From contig JAOVFP010000004.1 in assembly GCA_025738555.1 (NCBI GenBank), positions 6,634,001 through 6,698,000 on the forward strand: a stretch of 64,000 nt of DNA. Reading direction: 5' to 3'. The notes under the pieces are model-generated. The model was not told the DNA's origin, did no database searches, and saw nothing but the letters and a program-made list of their open reading frames with translations. Positions 55,336 through 64,000 of the stretch are shown one piece after another. Position numbers and translations under genes: made by a program. Positions within the stretch are counted from its first letter, which is position 1, and the number at the start of each line of letters is the position of its first letter. The DNA comes from Cyathus striatus (taxonomy: Eukaryota > Basidiomycota > Agaricomycetes > Agaricales > Nidulariaceae).

Positions 55336-57885
55336 AAACATACTGAAAAAGATTGGCCCAGCACCCTCATATAAGCACATTATATAAGTGTGGGAATAGC
55401 CAAATACCAACTCAAGAGAAAAAATATTATAGACATTGTGATTAAGAGTTGAGTTGAGTTGCAAACTGAAACCTCCTTATATATTGTAGCTATCATTTAT
55501 GGAAGTAATTTTTGAAATTTGTGGTATGTCTTACTGAATCAGGCCACCTCTACACCATTTAAGTAGTCTACTTTGATAGGTATGAGTAGATAAGGCTGCC
55601 TGATTTGCACAGTAGTGTTAGAATAATCAGTTTTACTTTGTGTGGATGATCTTGTTAAACTCAGCACTTTACTATATTTCAAACTCACCTGAAATGAGTC
55701 TGTAGGAATTGGGTTGAACTGAAAAGGGCATTAATGTGTCTAGAAAAAGGAGTTATATGTGATAATTTGTAAAATTGCATACCTGAATTCAGGATTTCTT
55801 TGGTTTATAATCATAACACAGGTATTTACTTTCAGCTTCTTTGGCTTTTGTAACTGGTTTTCAGTGCCAGCTTTCTGCTTAGAGCTGGATGGGAATTGGA
55901 CTGAATGCTTCCAGGTTGGACAAGGAACTGGAGAACTAGAGTTTGTGTTATTCTATAAAGCTATGTTACTGCAGTGCTAGTGAGTCTCATGTTACAATTC
56001 TAAAAGTCAGTAATAATTGTATGAATAAAGCTCAGATACCCATAGATATTTAGCATATATGTTATGTTCACTAACCTCTCATATAGATAAAATTATAAAT
56101 ACTTTTTGTGCTGTAGCTGGAATGATACACAGATACTAGTAGTGAACCTGCAAAGAAAAATATAGGAAGAATCTTGTAATTTTTAAAATTAATAAGTATA
56201 ATTTATGTTTATATACATTAACCAGACAATTTGTTCCCATCAATACTCTAATGAACAACAGTATACAGGTCATGTCTATAGATGGTGACATGAGTCAAAA
56301 ACTATAAGAAAGAAAAGATAATGAATAGGCATAAAACATTTTGGAATTGAAGTTAAGCTGTAACTATTAATGCTTAAATTTCAAACATTAATAATATTAT
56401 GGCCTTAAAATCATCTGGTCATAAGTGTCATTTGCAGTCAGATTGTTTATTAGCTATATTTGGAGACTGTCAAAAAACATATACAAGTATATTGAATACT
56501 AGCTACATATTTTGTACAACCATATGTAAATATACTTTTTGTGAAGCTCACAAAGTGGCTGAGTATTCCCATACACTTCACAGCACATCATTGATTCTAT
56601 AAGAGGGTATATCCAATTCTGTTGCATTGCCTAGTAGATCCTCTGTCTGAGCATATTATATATTTTTCTACCCTGATGTGTTTATATTTAAAAAATGAGT
56701 GGTAAGTGACATAACAAAATGGAGATATATTTGAGTAATAGCAGGTGCATATATTCACAAAGACTTATATATACTCAAAGAGGGCTTTTGTGATGCACCA
56801 CAAAGGAGAAAAGATCATGATCATATTAAGATGATAAAATTTGCTATAGTTTTCAACTCAAAACTTCCCTTTCTACATAATACTCTCATCTACATCCACT
56901 GACATGACTATCCCTACTCTGACTGTCAACAAGTTAGCAACAACTTGGAGAGACATCAGTCTTAAAATTATGGGTGGAGGAAATCTGTTGAATGGTAGCA
57001 TGGGTAAGCTAAAGGAGGATGTAGCAAGGTATTTCCTTCCTTGCTAAGTGGATGAGTGGAAGGACATGATTTCTACCTATAGAATTGAATTATTCAACAT
57101 TCATATGAAGATTGAGAGCTCCAAGGGAGATATATTAAGACATGTAAATTGTTTTACAATTTGATTAATTCTTACTTTCTCAATTATAAAGGCTAAGATG
57201 CCTGAAAAATATATTGTTCAATATTGCCAAATAAATCAGTATTTTTCTAATTAATATCTGACTATTTCAAGTTGAATGGGACATTGGTGCAATGCTAGTA
57301 ATATTGACTATGTGCTGACATATCCTGGAAACATGTATATTGTAGATTTTTATGATCAATATGCTAATACATGTGCAATACATCAATGCTAAAGTTCTTC
57401 AACTTGGTGATAAATGCTTCCTCACATGTTGGTAAGAAATTTTTTCAGTGTGACACCTTTCTTTTATGCTGGTATATATCACCATGAGGTTTTGCTAAAG
57501 GGTTACTAATGCACTCTTTCCTTTCTGTTCAGATGTTTATTGCCTCATAGGTCACTATTGATTTTGCCAAAGGGGTATTCATATGGTCTTTCCTTTCTGT
57601 TCAGGGTGTTCTGAATCTGGTGATTATACATATGGATCATTTTGCAGCCTTTTGACAAGACAAAGGCTCAATCTCAAAGGGTGATATGGCAAAATAGAAA
57701 CAAAGAGTACATCTGCATATTTAAATTGATAGCTTGTCTATTGAAAGCTAAGATATTCCTCACAACTTCCTCACCTGATATTTTATCAAATTCCTGCTTG
57801 TTATCCCCCCGTCCCAGGCCAAAAATCACAATTTTTGTATCAATTCTTTGGCAGGGATTTCAAGAGTCCTATTACCTTTTTATTT
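55336..57885. other. AT-rich region with short coding-like relics
   Basis: A stop-poor plus frame at about 56906-57165 reads MTIPTLTVNKLATTWRDISL, GNLLNGSMGKLKEDVARYFL, then a stop, VDEWKDMISTYRIELFNIHM; coding-like but unrecognised. A Cys-rich frame at 56399-56602 (SGHKCHLQSDCLLAIFGDCQ) and one at 55759-55980 are likewise unassigned. Nothing else seen. Confidence 0.35.
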
Positions 57886-57889
57886 TAAT

Positions 57890-58050
57890 TCCACCAGAAT
57901 CTATGGATCTGCACAGATTTAAAAATGCCATATGGAATCTGCATGGATCTGTGCAGATTCCATGTGGATCCATGCATATTCTGTACAGATTTGTGTGTAT
58001 ACTATACAGAATTTAATTAGTAGTAATTTTTATTGTTAGAGGTGATAATT
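57890..58050. repeat. Third GATC-type near-palindromic cluster
   Basis: Words such as ggatctgcacagatt, ggaatctgcatggatctgtg and ccatgtggatccatgcat, continuing into 'actatacagaattt' and 'ttagaggtgataatt', the inverse of the arrangement at 8586-8755. Same dispersed element as around the 19-bp satellite. Confidence 0.6.
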
Positions 58051-58129
58051 CCATAAGTGTCAGCCAATTTGGATCATAAAAAGCCCAGGTTTTATGAAAA
58101 AGTGATCACAAAATCCCCGACTTCCATGA

Positions 58130-58460
58130 TCACTGCTAAAATCTAATGGTATTCATTATTATTAATGAATGTATGAGTGATCAAAGATGATCATTGGATG
58201 TTATAATAGTGTATGATGGATATTAAAGGACATATTGACTACTAATGAATACTAATGAATGTGAAAGTGATCATAAGTGATCATAATATGATATAATGGT
58301 GTATTATAGTGTGTAATGACTACTAGTGAATACTAATGGATGTGGAAGTGATCATAAGTGATCATAGTATGTTGTAATAGCATATTATAGTGCGTAACAA
58401 CTACTAGTGAATACTAATGGATGTGGAAGTGATCATAAGTGATCATGGTATGTTATAATA
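58130..58460. repeat. 81-bp tandem array, left part (split by PIF element)
   Basis: Units gatcataagtgatcatagta, tgttgtaatagcatattata, gtgcgtaacaactactagtg, aatactaatggatgtggaag-t, 81 bp each, about four copies. It resumes at 62185-62290 on the far side of the PIF element. Confidence 0.85.
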
Positions 58461-58728
58461 GGGGAAATCAAACTTGGCTGTTTTGTTATGCCAAGCAGTT
58501 TTTTTGTTGTGTGGGAACTTTGTTTTGTTCCAACCGAGGTTTGACACCCCCACATCATATCAAAACAAATGGCTGATGGCTCTGGTGGAGTTCCATCTGG
58601 GATTATAGTTGGTTGATGCGCATGCAATGTGGTGACCAAGGCTGACCACCATCAATTTGTTGCTTGATGCTTGTAGATTAGATTGATAATGATAGTCCAC
58701 TGTCACCTCTTTTTTTACACATATCATT

Positions 58729-60244
58729 ATGCCTCGCATTACAGAATGCCAGCAGCATAAACGAGCACTTATAGAAGCCTTTATGGTTGCCACAGTGGCT
58801 GAAGAAGAGGCACAGCTGCTAAACCTGTCATCTTCAGAGTCAAGCTCCTCATCGACTTCAAGCTCAGTGGAGGAGTGGTCCACATCAGCCAGTGACTCCA
58901 GTGATTCATCAATACCATTTCACAGCCTTGATCCCCTTCCAGATTGTATTATTCATGCTTTGGAGGAATTGTATAAAAAGTGCTATACTGAATGTCGATC
59001 AATACCAAAAAATCCTGAAAACCTCAACATACTACTAAATGAATACAAGGCTGGGTTCCCTGATCTTTTTCGTTTGTATACTGGACTTTCCCCTGCCTGT
59101 TTTGACAGTCTCATCATGATATTACAAGATCATGCAATATTCCAAAATAACTCGTCATGTGAACAAATGCCTGTGGAGCAGCAAGTAGCAATTACTCTGT
59201 ATTGGTTTCGCTACTATGGAAATGCAGCCAGTGCTATGAAGGTTGCATTATGGGCAGGAGTATCATATGGAACTGTTCGAAATGCCACTCTTTGAGTTAT
59301 ACAAGCATGCTGTGACTCATGCTTTTGTCATGCTACTATGCATTGGCCAACACCTGAGCAAAAGGAGGAAGCAAAGATTTGGGTTGAGGAACGGTCTTGT
59401 CCTACATGGTGAAATGGATGGCTTATGGTTGACAGCACTCTTGTACCTGTATTCCAAAGACCTCACCACTTTGGAAATGCATATTATGATCACAAGTCAA
59501 ATTATTCTCTAAATGTTCAGGTATTGTCTCAATATATTTATTTATTGAACATTACAATTAACAGTAGTGCTAGCTTGTCAGTCTTCCAAATCTTCAAATT
59601 ATAGACTATCTTGTTGGCCTTCCTGGTAGTCAACACGATGCAACTGCATGGCAGGACACAAAAATATTTCAGGAGCATGATCGACTTCTTGAACCCGAAG
59701 AATTTGTATGGGCAGATTCTGCATATCCACTTCGGGACTGGTGTCAAGCACCATACAAAGCATGAGTCTATGTTTTTAAATGCAATCAGATGTCAACTTA
59801 TTAATATTTAAATGAATTAGACCAGACAATCATGAGCATGAAAATAGAGATTACAACTACCATGTTTCATCGATTCGCATTCGCTCTGAACATTGTGTTG
59901 GATTTCTCAAAGGAAGGTGGTCATCTCTGCGAGGCCTTCGACTGTGCATTGATAACAAACGCACAAGAGATATTGCCACCCTTTGGGTTATTGCATGTAT
60001 ACATCTTCACAATTTTGCTATCATGCATGAAAGCAGTGACAACATTGAATGTGACACATTCTTTATTCATGGGCAACAAATATTAACAGAAGAACAGGAA
60101 CTACGCGAGGAGTGGGAAAGGGAAAGAGTAAATAGATTAGAAGAACTGGAGAGGGACTATGACAACAACAAGCAGATAGAATTATTAGAAGGAAAGATCA
60201 GACGTGAAAGGTTGAAAGAGGCATTGCATAGGTGGGAGAATTAA
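58729..60244 (+). pseudogene. PIF/Harbinger transposase (DDE superfamily 4-type)
   Basis: Cut-and-paste transposase. Start MPRITECQQHKRALIEAFMV, then a Ser-rich linker. N-terminal region FRLYTGLSPACFDSLIMILQ and QVAITLYWFRYYGNAASAMK, VALWAGVSYGTVRNATL is the helix-turn-helix-like part of this family. TGA at 59293 follows NATL where relatives have arginine. The frame continues with EAKIWVEERSCPTWWNGWLM and VDST (first catalytic Asp, codon 59431), PHHFGNAYYDHKSNYSLNVQ, a GTATTG..TTGTCAG intron (about 59521-59580), then IDYLVGLPGSQHDATAWQD, WADSAYPLRDWCQAPYK (second Asp, 59715), a second intron or break (about 59765-59830), SIRIRSEHCVGFLKGRWSSL (catalytic Glu, 59888), IATLWVIACIHLHNFAMMHE and a charged C-terminus ending EALHRWEN. 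All three catalytic residues are present; one TGA and the second junction are the only evident defects. Confidence 0.88.
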
Positions 60245-60288
60245 ATACAAAATATTTTAAAATAAAGATCCAGAACATAAATACTATA

Positions 60289-61882
60289 TTAATGATCACC
60301 ACGATGCATACGCTCAAGCTCTAGCTGCTTATCCAATAGGGTGAGTTGAAATTCCTGCTGGCGCTGTTCAGCTGCCAAACACAGCTGCTCTACACGCTCC
60401 TGTGCTTCAATTCAACATAACTCTAATCGCTCATGAGTATTGGATCTTTCCTTCTCCTGATCAGCCTTACTCTTTTGCCATAAATGCTCTCACTCAAGCC
60501 TTTGTTGTTCTTGCTGTTCAAGGAAGTCATACTGTGCCTTGCAATGGCTGGTTGACATCTCATAAAGGTAATCATATGGAGACTTCCGCTTTTGTGGAAC
60601 TGAAGGTGTAGCTAGAGTGGCAAGAGCTGTAGGTGCTGGGGTTATTGAAGTCTTGAGCGGATGATGGATAGGAGCTCCTGGTATGGCTGGCAGACCTGGG
60701 ACGTCAATCACAAGAGGAGAACTTGGCTGATGCTCTGTCAGCTCATCTGCAAAAGCATGATCAACAAGTGAAAGGTCCCAGGATTGCGATATTTGATCAG
60801 ACTGATCCTGTAAAGACAAAACTGAACTTGGGCAATTATAAATAATAATCAGTGAAGAACGGTACCTTTGATTCTTCTTCATAATCGTCACGAAATACAT
60901 CCTCCACATCACCATCATCTAACTCCAGTACTCCTGATGTAGTATCGTGATCAACAGCAGCAGATGGCTGTGAGTAAAGGACACTGAGATCGAGCTTTGT
61001 TGCACTATTTGCAATGGCAGAGCAGTCGAAGATTGGACTTGGCGACAGGTGCCGATGCAGCCTAAGGTACCACAGAAAATCTTTTTCAATCTTCTCTATA
61101 TATAAGTTGTGTCAATGCATATAAAACCATGTTATCTAAAACTTACGCCATGCATTGAAAATTTCAGTCCCCTCTATGATCTCATGTTGATGCTCTTCTG
61201 TAATTAAGCTGTGTCTAGTTGAGCCAAGCTTGTTGTAGTATTCACGATATTTCTGCTTGAGTCTATAGTCAAGTATTAGTAAATGAATAAATAACTTCAG
61301 GCTCCGGGTAGACTCACGAATGCATGCAAGACTTGAGTGACGTTGCGATCTTCTCAGTCTTTTCTGGGGGGATTTCGACATTTGGAAACACCAGGGGAAC
61401 AAGCTCCCTACAGGGTTTGATAATAGTGAGGTTGGTTCATTTGGGTCCTGTGATATCAGTGTCCTTGAAGCCAAAAATGTGTTGATAGGATACATTTTCT
61501 TTGATTTGTGAGATCAAGGTATCGGTGAGATGGAACTTTGTTCTGTCAGACCAGCTGCACAAGACAGTTTTAGCTCACACTGAAAATAGCCAAAAGAAGA
61601 ATTCACACACCGAATACCACTATCAACCTCTATATCACGGTTAACAGAAACAACCTTACTAGCAGCAGTGTTCCTCTTGGAGCATAATGTGCAAGCTTTC
61701 TTTTTAACTAGGCCCTGGGGGTTGGGCAAATTCTCCTTGTTAGCCTTGGGGACGTTGGTTGATCTTGTCCTTTTCCTGGATTCGAGGCTAGCTTTGACAG
61801 ATGCAAGCTTTTCTTCTAGATCAGCGCAGGTAGTGGGAGCAGGAAGACTATGAGAAATGAGTGGAGTGTGTGGCTCAGCCAT
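60289..61882 (-). pseudogene. Second gene of the PIF/Harbinger element
   Basis: PIF/Harbinger elements usually encode, besides the transposase, an accessory DNA-binding protein needed for transposition; this minus-strand gene occupies that place, although I do not see a clear Myb domain. Start at 61882 (MAEPHTPLISHSLPAPTTCA), a basic stretch with two CxxC-like cysteines (KKKACTLCSKRNTA), a probable intron (GTGTGTGAATTC..TTTTCAG), a block SPQKRLRRSQRHSSLACIRE and KLFIHLLILDYRLKQKYREY (61136-61495), an acidic/Pro-rich block (60490-60918: PSVPQKRKSPYDYLYEMSTS), and a long Glu/Gln coiled-coil tail ending LEKQLELERMHRGDH-type at 60289. In-frame TGAs at 60490 and 60412 both fit former CGA arginine codons. 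Confidence 0.65.
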
Positions 61883-62184
61883 GATATTAGATAAATAATC
61901 GAGTGTTCATAGAAGATGCAGAGAAGAACTCACTTAGGTACTCTTAAAGACAGGAGTTCACGTATACACCTTCGATTCTGAGTGAGACAAGGACTTGTTC
62001 ATGTGTACACCTCTGAGTCCGAGTCACTTACTTCAATTTCAAGCTCTGACACAATCGACTAAGAGCGCTCGTAACAAGATCACCTCGAAACGACTTCACA
62101 TCTTTTCTTTTGTTTCCGTGGGAAGTCGTTTTGTTTCAACCGCCGATCATTTCGTTTTGCCAAGAGGGCAAGTTTGATTTCCCC

Positions 62185-62290
62185 TAATAGCATATTATTG
62201 TGCATAATGCCTACTAGTTAATACTAATAAATGTAAAAGTGATCATAAGTGATCATTGTATAAATAATAGCATATTAATTTATAAATGAA
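62185..62290. repeat. 81-bp tandem array, right part
   Basis: Starts taatagcatattattgtgca and contains 'aagtgatcataagtgatcat', completing the unit broken at 58460; slightly more diverged than the left units. Confidence 0.8.
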
Positions 62291-62295
62291 TATAG

Positions 62296-63157
62296 TGTAG
62301 GGAACCCTGCCGGCCTATGCACAAAACTACCTAATATACATAGTCCGTTGGTTCCTGTACTTACCCTAACCAATCAGAATGCACCTTACTCATTACACCC
62401 TGATCTCTAGACACTAACAATATTCCACACCCTCGATTATGCCAAAGATCACTACAAATTTCGATGAAGTCCGCATTATTACAAATCAATCAAGCATTAC
62501 TCAGCAAAGAGCTAAAGTTAATGCGCTAAAGTAGTATCCTAAAACTGACACGCCAAAGTAAACACCGTACCAAAAGGCATGTGACTTAGCGCCAACCAAT
62601 CAAAACGCACGACAAAGCACTCGCATCAATGTTACTTTATCTGATGCCGCCACGCGCCCTTTATACATATTCCTTTCCTCTTTTCTTTATTCCTCTACCT
62701 TTATCTTTATTCCTTTGCTACAAATCACTCTTACTTACTGTATTATTAATCATGGTACATATTTCTACCTAGGTAGTTCTAAAAAGTATATAAACCCCCC
62801 TCATGTAGCTACATCCCTCAGTCAATCCCAGTTTGATTCACACTCAGCATTCATCCGTTATTCACACTAAGCTTCTAGCTGTAGAAACTTAGTGTACTTC
62901 TGTTCTTATCCAGCTAACACTCAGTACTGCTCAGTTTTATCACTAGTTAAAGCTCTTGCATGGGCAAGAACTTTAGCTAACTTTGCATTTTCCACCCAAA
63001 ACACTTCAAAAACACTTTCACTACTTCTCTTAAAATCCTATACAAGTCTTAATAACTCTATAAGACTTGTATCTTACTTCAACACACCTCAAGAAACTCG
63101 ACAACTTGTTTAGAACACTAGTGACAGATTGGACACTGTCACACTCCGTACCTAACA
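62296..63157 (+). mobile_element. Probable solo LTR, family E
   Basis: A CpG-retaining 862-bp segment starting TGTAGGGAACCCTGCC and ending CCGTACCTAACA, with loosely inverted ends (TGTAGG/CCTAACA), CCAAT motifs (62370, 62596), a TATATAAACCCC box at about 62789 and a C/T-rich leader (atccctcagtcaatcccag). This resembles a polymerase II LTR promoter. No target duplication found (left TATAG, right GTACA), so ends are provisional; alternatively a captured host promoter. Confidence 0.45.
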
Positions 63158-63179
63158 GTACACCTTCAGACAAGTAGTC

Positions 63180-64000
63180 ACCTTACAATAGGAATATTAC
63201 ATTTTCCCACATGTCACACCTATCATGCTCGTCACATTCATCACATATATCATGAGTGTTATGAATGTCACACCCCACATATTTGTCACATATGTAGCAT
63301 TTGTTATACTTGTCACACTTGTTGTGTATATCATGTATGTCACACCTGTTATGTACGTCACATTTGTCACACCTGTCACAGAAAATGTGACACATCTTGT
63401 CACATTTGTCACAATGTAACAGTACACCGAAAGTGTGACAAGTGTGATGGCTATCATATGTCATACATGTCACGCTTTCCCAACATGTCACACTTTTCCC
63501 ACGCTTGTCACGATTTTTCCAACATTTTCTGACATGTCACACTTCCACACTTCCTACAGTCATCAAACTTGTCACACACGTGATAGCGTGACATGTGTGA
63601 CAAGCGTGGGAAAAAGTGTGACATGTTTGGAGAAGTGTGACAAGTGTGATAGTTATGATATGTGATACTTTTCCAAACATGTCACAATTTTTCCCACGCT
63701 TGTCACACTTCTTCCCCAACATTTTCCAATATGTCACGCTTTTTCCAACATGTCACAGTTTCATACATATGTGACAATAGAGTCTAGGTACAGCTTAGGC
63801 ACCACACCTCTTCTAACATTTTCCAACATATTGAAAAATGTTGAAAAAGTGTGATAAGTGTGATGTCTATGATATGTCACACATATCACACATGTTGCAC
63901 TTTTTCCAAAATGTCATGCTTTTCCAAGATGTCACACTTTCACACATGTGTGACAAGTGTAATGACTGTGGGAAACATGTTATCACTGTGACAATAAAGT
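63180..64000. repeat. TGTCACA / TGTGACA arrays running to the window edge
   Basis: Same word family as 53097-53720. An end motif 'gtgacaatagagt' at about 63770-63782 and another 'gtgacaataaagt' at 63988-64000 are the inverse of 'actctattatcacag' at 53097, suggesting two adjacent element ends. The stretch 63385-63760 nearly repeats 53305-53720. Confidence 0.75.

Larger units (their letters stand above)
58461..62184 (+). mobile_element. PIF/Harbinger element, nearly complete (3.7 kb), two genes, TAATA flanks
   Basis: GGGGAAATCAAACTTG at 58461-58476 and its exact reverse complement at 62169-62184 are 16-bp terminal inverted repeats. TAATA lies on both sides (58456-58460 and 62185-62189), whereas neighbouring units of the 81-bp array have it once; a 3-bp AAT duplication with one longer terminal base is an equivalent reading and fits PIF/Harbinger's usual 3 bp better. 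It contains a plus-strand DDE transposase and a minus-strand second gene meeting tail to tail, with 44 bp between their stops. CpG content is much higher than in surrounding repeats. Confidence 0.88.

Noticed and set aside
10520..60492. TGA read as an amino acid (recoded stop)
   Set aside because: TAG/TAA stops and frameshifts also occur in these genes and all are mobile-element relics; CpG decay explains the pattern more simply.

Overview
The window is repeat-dense, AT-rich DNA from a filamentous basidiomycete, most likely a mushroom-forming Agaricomycete with a transposon-inflated genome. The basis is the mobile-element set: four decayed KDZ transposases with the CxC6-type cysteine cluster, a Plavaka-type CACTA-like transposase, a PIF/Harbinger element with introns, and a tyrosine-recombinase relic. 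An F-box pseudogene and a saccharopine dehydrogenase (LYS9) fragment of the fungal lysine pathway agree. Introns have GT..AG ends. I see no intact host housekeeping gene, rRNA, CRISPR array or bacterial operon.

Layout. 0-11 kb: LYS9 relic, solo LTRs, a 19-bp satellite (7.57-8.48 kb). 11.1-27.4 kb: two large KDZ elements in tandem (11136-19587 and 19726-27425), both on the minus strand. Each carries a KDZ transposase pseudogene, a second paralogous gene of unknown function ('gene B'), a tRNA-like segment, and its own kind of short subterminal repeat at both ends. The first also holds a GC-rich repeat block; the second holds a CpG-retaining island with an LRR/F-box-like gene. 27.4-37.5 kb: a mosaic of direct and inverted duplications of an unrecognised coding family, solo LTRs, a MITE-like element and a tyrosine-recombinase relic. 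37.5-47 kb: F-box pseudogene, unidentified coding relics, a TGTCACA array and a Plavaka pseudogene split by a solo LTR. 47.1-50 kb: fold-back structure with ~440-bp arms. 50-55.3 kb: two more KDZ relics, one in a 2.5-kb element with perfect 22-bp terminal inverted repeats. 55-64 kb: an 81-bp tandem array into which a nearly complete 3.7-kb PIF/Harbinger element inserted, a probable solo LTR and another TGTCACA array.

LTRs. At least four, possibly five, LTR families occur, apparently all as solo LTRs. I call them A (~230-366 bp, TGTTAG..CTGACA), B (~375 bp, TGTTAG..CTAACA), C (~1.37 kb, TGTGGAGGAA..TTCCTCCACA), D (1410 bp, TGTCA..TGACA) and possible E (~860 bp). Many keep perfect 4-5 bp target-site duplications, so exact insertion points and nesting order can be read. 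No reverse transcriptase or retroviral-type integrase was recognised.

Decay. In-frame stops in otherwise readable transposase frames are overwhelmingly TGA where relatives or paralogues predict arginine. This is what CpG to TpG change at CGA codons would give, consistent with methylation-driven decay. CpG-poor old elements alternate with CpG-retaining younger ones (LTR-C, LTR-D, the PIF element), giving a relative chronology. Translations and alignments were done by eye, so boundaries of degenerate features are approximate.
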